From: CAZSTA01 sp964609495 [NCBI: uncultured bacterium] | GTDB taxonomy: Bacteria; CAZSTA01 | Reading direction: 5' to 3' | NCBI GenBank assembly: GCA_964609495.1 | Contig: CAZSTA010000055.1 | Coordinates: forward strand, 1-19,294 | DNA: 19,294 nucleotides | Shown: one piece after another, positions 1-9,233 of the stretch | Position numbering within the stretch: the first letter of the stretch is position 1 | Layout: each line of letters starts with the position of its first letter | Position numbers and translations under genes: made by a program | The notes under the pieces: model-generated | What the model was told of the DNA's origin: nothing | Seen by the model: the letters and a program-made list of their open reading frames with translations, nothing else | The model's database searches: none

Positions 1-1405
1 CATTGTGAGTAACATCCACCACATCCCTAACATTTTTATAAGCCTCGGACATCTCCTCAGCTAAAATCCTTTTACTCTCAGCTCGGACATATATACCTTG
101 GCTAGCCAGCTCCTTCGCTATATCTCTCCCCTTAGCTCTCCTCTTAGACGCCGTCCGAGATAAGAGACGACCAGCACCATGACAAGTACTGCCAAAGGTA
201 TCCTCCATGGCCCTTTGAGTTCCTACCAAAACATAAGAATATCTCCCCATATCTCCAGGGATGAGAACAGGTTGACCTATATCGCTATAAACTTTAGGGA
301 TTTCTGGATGCCCAGGTCCGAAAGAACGGGTCGCACCTTTACGATGAACACAGACCTTGATCTTCTTTCCGTCTATTATATGTTGCTCGAACTTAGCGAT
401 ATTATGAGCGACATCATAGATCAGCTCAAGGCCCAAATCTTCCTCCTTGAGACCTAGGGATTTCTTTAAAGCCTCTCTGGTCCAGTGCATAATACATTGG
501 CGGTTAGCCCAGGCATAGTTAGCCGCGCAAGCCATCGCCGCGAAATAATCTCTCCCCTCAGGAGAATCGATAGGAGCACAGGCGAGTTGACGATCAGGAA
601 GCTCAATCTTATACTTCTTGACCGCCTGTTGCATCACCCTTATATAGTCATCACATACTTGATGTCCCAATCCCCTAGAGCCACAGTGAATCATAACTGT
701 AACTTGTCCCTTCTCTAACCCCATAACCTTCGCTATCTTGGGATCGAATATCTCCTCCACTACCTGAACCTCTAGGAAGTGATTCCCCGATCCTAGAGAC
801 CCCAACTGGGGATAGCCTCTCTTGAGAGCCTCACGACTAACTTTATCCACATCTGCTCCCTCAAGGCATCCTCCAGCCTCGGTATGCTCCAAGTCCCTGG
901 GATTGCCAAATCCTCTCTTTACCGCCCACTGAGATCCTTTTTCCAAGACCTGCTTTAACTCCTTATCAGTAACCTTTATCTGCCCTTTAGAGCCGACTCC
1001 CGAAGGAACATCCCTAAATAATTGATCTATCACAGCTTTGATCCTAGGTTTGATATCCTCCTCCCTCAAATTGCTACGTAACAGACGGACTCCACAGTTG
1101 ATATCATAACCGACTCCTCCAGGCGATATTACCCCATTTTTCATCTCCATAGCGGCTACCCCTCCGATAGAAAAGCCATATCCCCAGTGGATATCGGGCA
1201 TAGCTAAGGAGTACTTTACAATACCCGGGAGAAAAGCAACATTGGCTACCTGCTCAGGTGCTCGATCCTGACGAATGCTTTCCAAAAGAGATTCGTTGGC
1301 GTAGATCACCCCGGGAACTCTCATCCCTTGATTATAGCTAGTTGGTATCATCCAACGATAATCGTCTATCTTATCTAGCGGTCCATTCCAAGCCTTATCA
1401 GCCAT
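1..1405 (-). CDS. rtcB: RNA-splicing ligase RtcB (C-terminus cut by window edge)
   Basis: GTP- and Mn2+-dependent 3'-phosphate RNA ligase that joins 2',3'-cyclic-phosphate and 5'-OH RNA ends in tRNA splicing or RNA repair. My translation from the ATG at 1405 gives 468 codons with no stop before the window edge. RtcB proteins are about 480 residues, so only the last dozen or so are missing. Visible motifs are MPDIHWGYGFSIGGVAA, then GVGYDINCGVR (Asp and Cys metal ligands), then VHRKGATRSFGPG, then CHGAGR near residue 409. In the family the His of this last motif is the residue that becomes guanylylated. The truncated end reads VDVTHN, as in the family's C-terminus. A strong Shine-Dalgarno GAGGAGGG overlaps the stop codon of the upstream archease gene, and the gap is 14 nt, so the two are co-transcribed and probably translationally coupled. 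Confidence 0.97.
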   Translation of the reverse strand, partial: MADKAWNGPLDKIDDYRWMIPTSYNQGMRVPGVIYANESLLESIRQDRAPEQVANVAFLPGIVKYSLAMPDIHWGYGFSIGGVAAMEMKNGVISPGGVGYDINCGVRLLRSNLREEDIKPRIKAVIDQLFRDVPSGVGSKGQIKVTDKELKQVLEKGSQWAVKRGFGNPRDLEHTEAGGCLEGADVDKVSREALKRGYPQLGSLGSGNHFLEVQVVEEIFDPKIAKVMGLEKGQVTVMIHCGSRGLGHQVCDDYIRVMQQAVKKYKIELPDRQLACAPIDSPEGRDYFAAMACAANYAWANRQCIMHWTREALKKSLGLKEEDLGLELIYDVAHNIAKFEQHIIDGKKIKVCVHRKGATRSFGPGHPEIPKVYSDIGQPVLIPGDMGRYSYVLVGTQRAMEDTFGSTCHGAGRLLSRTASKRRAKGRDIAKELASQGIYVRAESKRILAEEMSEAYKNVRDVVDVTHN

Positions 1406-1419
1406 TTTTCGCACCCTCC

Positions 1420-1842
1420 TCAGATGTCAAATATCACTCTTGCCTCCCACTCACGATCCTTTTGTTTTACATATAACTGATGATAAGTTACTCCCTTGAT
1501 TAAGAGATTTATCTTATGCTTATTAAGATCTAACCTCTCTCCATATACCTCGGCTTTGAGAAGGGGTTTATCTTCAGTAATCACCTTGAATTCCCCTGGG
1601 ATCAACTCTTCAGTTTCATATATGAAGAGCAACCTGCTCAACCAATCGACCAATAGAATCTCGAGATCGTCAGCCTCTATCTCGATCTCCATTCTCTCGG
1701 AGGAAGTAACATCATCAAGATCAGTTATCAAACTAAACATCGCATAGGCGGCATTGGAGAACAACTCATCTCTTCCTGCTCCATATACTACGATCCCCAC
1801 ATCCGCCGTATGCTCGAATATATCAAATTTCTTCTTCAACAA
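1420..1842 (-). CDS. Archease, RtcB activator
   Basis: Archease (140 residues) promotes RtcB guanylylation and multiple turnover in systems studied so far. The N-terminus has the family hallmark FEHTADVGI (residues 8-16), with the acidic metal-binding Asp. The C-terminus carries the KGVTYHQLYVK strand typical of archeases, and the length is normal. The start is TTG at 1842, supported by a purine-rich Shine-Dalgarno (AAGGAAGGG) about 6 nt upstream and by a 21-nt gap from the gyrA stop. The next gene is rtcB, so substrate enzyme and activator are adjacent. The pair sits downstream of gyrA in what looks like one transcription unit with no terminator between. Assignment from motif and context is firm. 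Confidence 0.95.
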   Translation of the reverse strand: MLKKKFDIFEHTADVGIVVYGAGRDELFSNAAYAMFSLITDLDDVTSSERMEIEIEADDLEILLVDWLSRLLFIYETEELIPGEFKVITEDKPLLKAEVYGERLDLNKHKINLLIKGVTYHQLYVKQKDREWEARVIFDI

Positions 1843-1863
1843 GCTATCCCTTCCTTCGAAAGA

Positions 1864-4311
1864 TCAGACGGAATCGATAAATGCCTCCTGAACTCGATCT
1901 TTCGCAATAGTCTCTACCGCCACTATACTATCTCCCTCATCTAATCGCTGAAGAATCACTCCCTGAGAATATCGTCCCGTAGTATGAATATTCTTTACCT
2001 TGAGGCGAATAACCATCCCCTGAGCAGTGATCAGGATCAACTCATCGGAATCATTGACTACTTTGATGCTGATCACCTCTCCGTTCTTCTCAGTCAAGTG
2101 GATAGCCTTAATTCCCTTCCCTCCTCTATTATGGGAGGAATATTCATCTAGAGGAGTTCTCTTTCCATATCCCTTAGTTGCCACAGTGAGAAGTTGTCCA
2201 TTTTGCTGAACGATCTCCATCCCAATAACTTCGTCATCTTCATTGAGATTAATTCCCTTAACCCCTCTAGCTGAACGCCCCATATCCCTAACGCAATCCT
2301 CGGAGAAGCGTGATAGCTGCCCCTTTTTAGTCCCCAGAAGGACCTCCCGCTTCCCGTCAGTCTCCTTTACATCGATCAACTCATCACCTTCGTCTAAAGT
2401 GAGAGCTATCAAACCATTTGAGCGTTTGCTAGAATAGGCAGAAAACTTCACCTTCTTAATTATTCCCTTTCTGGTGACCATAATAAAATAGCTATCTTTA
2501 TCAAAATCTTTGACGGAGATGATCGCTGAAATTCGCTCCTCTTTATTTATCTGAAGTAGATTCACTATGGAGGTCCCTTTAGATCTTCGGCTTCCAGTAG
2601 TAAGCTCAAAGACCTTTAACTGATAAACCCTCCCCTTATTGGTGAAGAAGAGCATATAATCATGAGTAGAGGTGACGAAGAGATGCTCTACAAAATCCTC
2701 CTCCTTAGTTCCCATTCCAGTGACGCCTCTACCACCGCGAAGTTGCCTTTTATAGGTCCGAAGAGGGAGCCGTTTGATGTAACCATCGCGAGTGATAGTT
2801 ACTACTTCATCCTCATCGGCTATCAAATCCTCAATATCGAACTCCTCTTCACTAGCTCTTATCTCAGCCCTTCGCTCATCTCCATACTTCTTCTTTATCT
2901 CAAGGAGCTCCTCTTTGATCAAATTCATTATCTTCTTCTCACTAGCCAGAAGATCTTTAAGAGAGGAAACATCGGCAAGCACCTCTTTATACTCCTTCTC
3001 GATGCTCTTCCTCTCTAATCCCGTCAATCTATGCAGTCTCATATCGAGTATAGCTTGAGCCTGCTTTTCACTCAGCTTGAATTTGGACATCAAGCCCTCT
3101 CTCGCCTGATTCGCATCTTGAGAGCTTCGGATAAGCTTTATTACCTTATCGAGGTTATCGAGAGCTATCATAAGTCCCTCGAGGATATGAGCCCTTGCCT
3201 CTGCCTTTCTCAACTCATAATTAGTGCGTCTGATGACAACCACCTTTCGGTGTTCCAGATAGTGGGATAAAAGACTTTTCAGATTAAGAACTACCGGTCT
3301 GCCATCCACCAGAGCTAGATTTATGACCCCAAAGGTGGTCTGCATAAAGGTATGTTTATATAACTGATTGAGGACAACCTTAGGGATAGCCTCACGTTTG
3401 AGATCTATAGCGATCCTCATCCCATTGCGATCTGATTCGTCTCTAAGATCAGATATCCCCTCTATCTTTCGAGAGTTTACCAAATCCGCGATCTTCTCGA
3501 TCAGGGAGGATTTATTCACCTGATAGGGGAGTTCGGTAACGATAATCCTATCTCGACCTTTCTTGGAGACTCGCTCGATAAAAGCTCTAGCTCGAACTAT
3601 TATCTTCCCTCTTCCAGTCTCATAAGCGGATTTTATCCCCTCTCGCCCCATAATCATACCCCCCGTGGGAAAGTCAGGCCCTCTGATCATCATCATAAGT
3701 TCCTTAATGCTAGCCTCGGGATTATCTATAAGCAGGATTAAACCATTTATTACCTCAGCTAGATTATGGGGAGGGATATTTGTCGCCATACCGACCGCTA
3801 TCCCCGAGGAGCCATTCACCAGAAGATTGGGATATTTTGAGGGGAGAACGACTGGCTCCTCCAAGGATTCGTCGAAATTAGGCATAAAATCGACGGTATC
3901 CTTATCTATATCAGCCAGCATCTCCTCGGCTATAGGCGACATCCTCACCTCGGTATAACGCATAGCCGCTGGCTCATCTCCATCTATCGAGCCGAAATTG
4001 CCATGCCCATCTACTAAGGGATACCTCATTGAGAAATCCTGAGCCATTCGCACTATGGTATCATATACCGCGGCATCTCCATGGGGATGATATTTACCTA
4101 TGACCTCTCCCACGAGACGGGCCGCCTTACGATGAGGTTTATTATGCTCTAGTCCCAGATCCTTCATCGAATATAGGATTCGCCTGTGAACAGGCTTCAA
4201 TCCATCCTGGACACTTGGCAAAGCTCGTCTTATGATAACGCTCATCGCAAAATTTATGTAGGACGTCTTCATTTCATCTTCTATACTGATAGGAACTATA
4301 TCCTCTGGCAT
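1864..4311 (-). CDS. gyrA: DNA gyrase subunit A
   Basis: The breakage-reunion subunit of DNA gyrase, which with GyrB introduces negative supercoils using ATP. It has 815 residues, normal for GyrA without a long C-terminal tail. The N-terminal winged-helix domain carries the catalytic Tyr119 in AAMRYTE. The quinolone-resistance region reads HPHGDAAVYD at 75-84, so the position equivalent to E. coli Ser83 is Ala80, while the acidic Asp87 equivalent (Asp84) is kept. The C-terminal beta-pinwheel begins near residue 500 and has the GyrA box QLRGGRG at 523-529, which separates gyrase from topoisomerase IV. ATG start with GGAGG Shine-Dalgarno 6 nt upstream. It lies 66 nt after the 73-codon frame of the accessory insert and upstream of archease. 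No separate strong promoter is apparent just before it. Confidence 0.98.
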   Translation of the reverse strand: MPEDIVPISIEDEMKTSYINFAMSVIIRRALPSVQDGLKPVHRRILYSMKDLGLEHNKPHRKAARLVGEVIGKYHPHGDAAVYDTIVRMAQDFSMRYPLVDGHGNFGSIDGDEPAAMRYTEVRMSPIAEEMLADIDKDTVDFMPNFDESLEEPVVLPSKYPNLLVNGSSGIAVGMATNIPPHNLAEVINGLILLIDNPEASIKELMMMIRGPDFPTGGMIMGREGIKSAYETGRGKIIVRARAFIERVSKKGRDRIIVTELPYQVNKSSLIEKIADLVNSRKIEGISDLRDESDRNGMRIAIDLKREAIPKVVLNQLYKHTFMQTTFGVINLALVDGRPVVLNLKSLLSHYLEHRKVVVIRRTNYELRKAEARAHILEGLMIALDNLDKVIKLIRSSQDANQAREGLMSKFKLSEKQAQAILDMRLHRLTGLERKSIEKEYKEVLADVSSLKDLLASEKKIMNLIKEELLEIKKKYGDERRAEIRASEEEFDIEDLIADEDEVVTITRDGYIKRLPLRTYKRQLRGGRGVTGMGTKEEDFVEHLFVTSTHDYMLFFTNKGRVYQLKVFELTTGSRRSKGTSIVNLLQINKEERISAIISVKDFDKDSYFIMVTRKGIIKKVKFSAYSSKRSNGLIALTLDEGDELIDVKETDGKREVLLGTKKGQLSRFSEDCVRDMGRSARGVKGINLNEDDEVIGMEIVQQNGQLLTVATKGYGKRTPLDEYSSHNRGGKGIKAIHLTEKNGEVISIKVVNDSDELILITAQGMVIRLKVKNIHTTGRYSQGVILQRLDEGDSIVAVETIAKDRVQEAFIDSV

Positions 4312-4377
4312 ATTGATCCTCCGAATCTATTTAAAACTAAATTAGATGCTCCCACAAACTTTGCATACTAGGTATAT

Positions 4378-4599
4378 CTACTTTAACAAGTTGTGAATAT
4401 CCAATGACATTGTAATCGGATGCGAATTTTGATGCTTTAAGTTCATCAGATATGAATTGAAATTATCTTTAACCTCGGATATATCGGGAGAAATTAACCC
4501 TAGAGCCTCGACAGCCTCCTGTGCCAATTGAATACCCCTAGGCATAAATTCCTTACGAATCCTTCTGTTTAACTCAACAAACTTATCTCGATTGATCAT
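4378..4599 (-). CDS. 73-aa protein coupled to the methyltransferase; possible truncated restriction endonuclease
   Basis: Not recognised with certainty. The 73 residues are mostly helical and charged (NRRIRKEF, QEAVEALGLI, LKHQNSHPITM). The ATG overlaps the methyltransferase stop in an ATGA junction, so it is probably translationally coupled. An N-terminal piece of the partner restriction endonuclease is the natural candidate, because a nuclease-like fragment lies on the other side of the methyltransferase (6039-6202). After the TAG stop the same frame continues IYLVCKVCGSI before the next stop, which suggests a longer protein that has been cut down by deletion or nonsense mutation. Alternatively it is a short intact accessory protein. 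No catalytic motif is present within it. Confidence 0.5.
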   Translation of the reverse strand: MINRDKFVELNRRIRKEFMPRGIQLAQEAVEALGLISPDISEVKDNFNSYLMNLKHQNSHPITMSLDIHNLLK

Positions 4600-5927
4600 A
4601 ACTTCTGAAGTATCACTATGCTCTCCTGGGACATTGTATCACTAAGTTCACCTTTAACGTTAGTGGGACTATTCCTTAGAGGCATTCTCTTATTAGGAAT
4701 GCTTCTTGTAATTGTCTCCAGATGAGCTAAATTATGAGCGGGAGCTAGTTCAACTAATATATCATCTGTAGGGATTCTGACCCTCTTAACCATCCTATTT
4801 CCTATTACCATACATACATAACCATCAGCTCTCAAAACTCGACTTATCTCTTTAAGACATTTATCCAAGTCTATGTAGAATAATAGCACCTCCTTGGCTC
4901 GTTTTCCATCCCTCTCAGATATCGCTTCTAATACGTTTCTCAAAGAAGGAGAATTCAAATTATAACCATTATGATCTCTATTCCTTCTACCCCCTAATGA
5001 TTTCTTATCTGTATTTAAGCTATCTCCAGAAAAATCGAGCCATTGAAGAGATAGTCTAGAAAATTGTCCATAAGCTACAGTAGTTCTAGAATCACCATAA
5101 GGAGGGGAAGTTACGACTAACTGGACGATCTCTTCAGGAAGGCTAGTCTTTTCTCTGGTATCCTCATCTAAGACTATAACTTTATTATTACAATCCTTAC
5201 ACTCTCTTAAAAGATCCTTCATTCCCTCGATATTACGCATCACCTTATTTTTAAAAGTTCCTAAAACATCAGGTTCAAATTCTTCGAGTTTGTCTTTGGG
5301 CAATCTATATAATTTGAACTCGCTATTTCTGGTATTGGATACCTCCCGAACAGTCTCACTAAAAGCCACTTTAAAGAAGTCCTTTATCCTCTCATCCCTT
5401 ATCTTCTCTATAACCACTTTTAGAGTAGCCAATTTCTTAATCACGGAAGGTTTGAACCAGTAGTCTATATTAAAAAACTCTGGAAAACTCGAGAGCTTCA
5501 CTTTAGATATATCCTTCAATATAACCTCAAAGTTGCTCCTAAGGAGATGCGGATCAATAGGAGTCGTTTTAACCTTGCTCAGTAATCTTGCTAGAGGATT
5601 GATATCTATACCGTAGCTATTTAAACCAGCTAATTTAGCTTCAACTAAAACTGTGCCAGAGCCACAGAAAGGATCGAGGATATATCCCTCTCTATCACTA
5701 AACATCTTAATTAATCGTCCAGCCACCTGGGGAATCATCATAGCTGGATAACTATGAAAACAGTGAGTATAACCCTTAGTATCCTCTCCTTCATAATCCC
5801 AACTATGATCGATGAGCTTTCGCCTCTCTTCATCCACAATAGTTTGCGAAGAAACAAGAGGATTATGTAATTCCCCTGCTATCTCCCCAAACAAAGCAAG
5901 TTGTTCACGAACGTCTTTCTCTGACAC
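4596..5927 (-). CDS. Amino-type DNA methyltransferase (N4-cytosine or N6-adenine), restriction-modification type
   Basis: A 443-residue SAM-dependent DNA methyltransferase. The SAM-binding motif I is DPFCGSGT at 85-92, preceded by a motif X-like stretch (HCFHSYPAMMIP, 55-66). The catalytic motif IV is TSPPYGD at 273-279. The order I, then about 180 residues, then IV places the putative target-recognition region in between (including SNTRNSEFKLYRLP, 197-210). SPPY is more common in N4-cytosine enzymes, but this alone does not separate m4C from m6A. The C-terminus (NKRMPLRNSPTN) is also typical of such enzymes. The start is GTG at 5927, with Shine-Dalgarno AAGGGAGAG overlapping the TAA of a duplicated gyrB tail. 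No frameshift was seen, so it is probably active. No intact partner nuclease is found beside it, so it may now be an orphan. Confidence 0.9.
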   Translation of the reverse strand: MSEKDVREQLALFGEIAGELHNPLVSSQTIVDEERRKLIDHSWDYEGEDTKGYTHCFHSYPAMMIPQVAGRLIKMFSDREGYILDPFCGSGTVLVEAKLAGLNSYGIDINPLARLLSKVKTTPIDPHLLRSNFEVILKDISKVKLSSFPEFFNIDYWFKPSVIKKLATLKVVIEKIRDERIKDFFKVAFSETVREVSNTRNSEFKLYRLPKDKLEEFEPDVLGTFKNKVMRNIEGMKDLLRECKDCNNKVIVLDEDTREKTSLPEEIVQLVVTSPPYGDSRTTVAYGQFSRLSLQWLDFSGDSLNTDKKSLGGRRNRDHNGYNLNSPSLRNVLEAISERDGKRAKEVLLFYIDLDKCLKEISRVLRADGYVCMVIGNRMVKRVRIPTDDILVELAPAHNLAHLETITRSIPNKRMPLRNSPTNVKGELSDTMSQESIVILQKL

Positions 5928-5936
5928 CTCAGCTCT

Positions 5937-6038
5937 CCCTTAAATATCCAAATTAGTTACCTCTTTAGCATTCTGCTGAATAAACCTTTTTCTGGGATCA
6001 ACTTTATTGCCCATCAGAATAGTGAATATCTCATCCGC
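5937..6038 (-). repeat. Direct repeat copy 1: duplicated 3' end of gyrB
   Basis: This 102-bp stretch matches 6972-7073, the 3' end of gyrB, at 101 of 102 positions in the same orientation and without gaps. The single difference is at 5970 (A here, G at 7005), which is a synonymous Asn codon change. It would encode the last 32 residues of GyrB and its TAA stop but has no start of its own. It lies directly before the methyltransferase, whose ribosome binding site overlaps this copy's stop codon. That is the junction expected if the methyltransferase originally followed gyrB directly. Confidence 0.97.
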
Positions 6039-6202
6039 AGTAAGTATAAATCTTACCAGCATTTATCGAAGCTAGCTCCCCTATAACCTGCCTCCATCTC
6101 TCTCGCAAAGTCCTTTTAACTGATATTATTACACATCTAGTCCTATCTTTTCTAAAGATCTCTATACTATGCGATTTCTTGAATAGGGTCTCAATATTTT
6201 CT
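6039..6202 (-). pseudogene. Fragment of a type II restriction-endonuclease-like protein
   Basis: A frame open on the minus strand from 6213 to the TGA at 6031-6033 has no good start. It contains EIFRKDRTRCVIISVKRT followed by LRERWRQVIGEL. A strand ending in a Lys, followed by a basic helix with an R-x-RWRQ pattern, resembles the catalytic core of PD-(D/E)XK restriction endonucleases of the EcoRII-C/PspGI kind (family knowledge, no search run). The reading breaks abruptly where the duplicated gyrB tail begins, and its upstream side runs into the toxin stop codon. It therefore looks like an internal piece of a gene that has lost both ends. It lies 112 nt upstream of the methyltransferase start. 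The fragment is certain as an open stretch; the nuclease identity is an inference. Confidence 0.5.
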
Positions 6203-6463
6203 TCATGGTCTCCTTAAGACTTCCTCGTGCTTACCTATCCTACGAAGAAGATAGATATCGCCTATTATCTGAAAGGTAAAGCGGTAACCTCTGGTAACTC
6301 TTGCTTCCCATATATCTTCCTTGCTTTTCAGTTTTTTTGCTCTCAAGGAAGAGTAGTGTAGATTTTCAAGGAGAAAAGAGAGCTGCTTATTAGCTCGCTT
6401 TTTTATCTTTTCAGGTAAATCACGATAATCCTCATCAAAGGTTTTGGTCGTTTTAATCTTCAT
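6203..6463 (-). CDS. RelE/ParE-superfamily toxin
   Basis: An 86-residue basic protein with the usual RelE/YafQ/ParE layout: an N-terminal strand (MKIKTTKTFDEDY), two helices rich in Lys, then the sheet with WEARVTRGYRFTFQ (residues 52-65) and a C-terminal IGKHEEVLRRP. The R-GYR-F pattern and the late His are typical of mRNA-cleaving members of this superfamily, although the target (ribosome-bound mRNA or gyrase) cannot be told from sequence. It starts 3 nt after the antitoxin stop, with a weak AGGA in the overlap, so it depends on coupling to the antitoxin. Length and order (antitoxin first) fit a type II toxin-antitoxin pair. It lies between two direct repeats of the gyrB 3' end. Confidence 0.85.
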   Translation of the reverse strand: MKIKTTKTFDEDYRDLPEKIKKRANKQLSFLLENLHYSSLRAKKLKSKEDIWEARVTRGYRFTFQIIGDIYLLRRIGKHEEVLRRP

Positions 6464-6466
6464 ATC

Positions 6467-6892
6467 CTATTCCTGTAGATGCTCAATAAGTTCATCTACA
6501 TTCTTGAAGGGCCCTGAGACTTTTCTTTGAGCGATTTCCTTCTCCGCTTCCCTTTCTCCCTTTTGCCATTCCTCTCTCCACCACCAAGCCTGGTCTGGGT
6601 CAATCAAATCTGTCTTAATGGCTAACTCTATTTCCTCATCGCTCAGACCCTGAGAATGGACAAGGTCTGTTTGGATCTTGTTGATCTTCCCTTTAATTTC
6701 TGGGAGAAACTCCTGTTCTTCCTTTGTGAGAGAAGGAGCTGGAGCTTTAGCAGTAGGCTGTTTGGGAATCATGATGATTTTCCCTTCCTGAGTAATTGCT
6801 TCCAAAGAATCCCCGGGTTTCAGATGGAGTTGGTCGAAAATCTCCTTTGGAATGGTTATTTGATGTTTTGGACCAATCTTGATTATAGGCAT
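6467..6892 (-). CDS. AbrB/SpoVT-type antitoxin
   Basis: A 141-residue protein with an N-terminal swapped-hairpin AbrB domain (residues 2-43). The characteristic pattern is IKIGPKHQITIPKEIFDQL followed by LKPGDSLEAI and IIMIPK. The remaining helical part is acidic and probably wraps the toxin, ending KNVDELIEHLQE. Such proteins neutralise the toxin and repress their own promoter through the AbrB domain. The ATG at 6892 has a GAGGGAAAG Shine-Dalgarno. I found no convincing promoter in the 82 nt before it, so expression may come from gyrB readthrough or an unusual promoter. It directly precedes the RelE-like toxin. Confidence 0.88.
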   Translation of the reverse strand: MPIIKIGPKHQITIPKEIFDQLHLKPGDSLEAITQEGKIIMIPKQPTAKAPAPSLTKEEQEFLPEIKGKINKIQTDLVHSQGLSDEEIELAIKTDLIDPDQAWWWREEWQKGEREAEKEIAQRKVSGPFKNVDELIEHLQE

Positions 6893-6971
6893 CTTCTTTC
6901 CCTCTTTTAATTTTTGATCTTTAAATATGTTTACTTTCTTACTTATGACATCCTAGCTCTCCCTTAGATCA

Positions 6972-8879
<1,908 letters not shown>

Positions 8880-8956
8880 TTATACCTTCCTTTTAGCTTT
8901 GGAATTATATCATATCAAAATAGGAAAAAATTATAATATGCAAAATTCTCTATTAT

Positions 8957-8985
8957 ATTATAACCGATTTTTTCGATTTTGTCAA
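8957..8985 (-). promoter_or_regulatory. Consensus sigma-70 promoter for gyrB
   Basis: On the minus strand TTGACA (8980-8985) is followed by a 17-nt spacer and TATAAT (8957-8962), a perfect match in both hexamers. Transcription would begin near 8950 and leave a leader of about 75 nt before the gyrB ATG. The surrounding sequence is very AT-rich. Confidence 0.92.
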
Positions 8986-9233
8986 GTAAAAAATGTCCAG
9001 AATTAACCTCAATATTCAACCTCTTACACACTCAAAATCAGCCAACGAATAAATGAATATTTTCCCTATAATTAATGCATAAAATTACTTTGAAAATAAA
9101 AGTATCTTCAGATGTTTTTATCCGAAGATACCAACTCCTTATCTTCTTAGTTACCTGACTGAAGATATCCGACCCTAAATATCGTCCTTAGTTAAGCTTA
9201 TCATACGACTATCAAGCGATGAGAAACTATATA
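8986..9233. other. Intergenic region between hflX and the gyrB promoter
   Basis: About 250 nt without a credible gene. It holds the hflX terminator (9091-9131) and, just upstream of it in transcript order, one more pair of the same heptamers (9140-9146 and 9161-9167). The remaining sequence is AT-rich and shows no other motif I can support. Confidence 0.7.
9091..9131 (-). terminator. Intrinsic terminator of the mutL-miaA-hfq-hflX operon
   Basis: In the minus-strand transcript GTATCTTCGGAT and ATCTGAAGATAC form a 12-bp stem with one G-U pair and a 6-nt loop, followed immediately by TTTTATTTT. It lies about 100 nt after the hflX stop and upstream of the gyrB promoter, which separates the two transcription units. 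Confidence 0.88.

Noticed and set aside
2662-3958. Several plus-strand open frames of 80-118 codons across gyrA
   Set aside because: They are antisense shadows of a firmly identified gyrA, without ribosome binding sites or recognisable protein features.
6162-6206. Fourteen-codon frame starting in an ATGA overlap with the toxin stop (MKKILRPYSRNRIV)
   Set aside because: It is in a different frame from the nuclease-like fragment and is very short, so it looks like a chance frame in degraded DNA.
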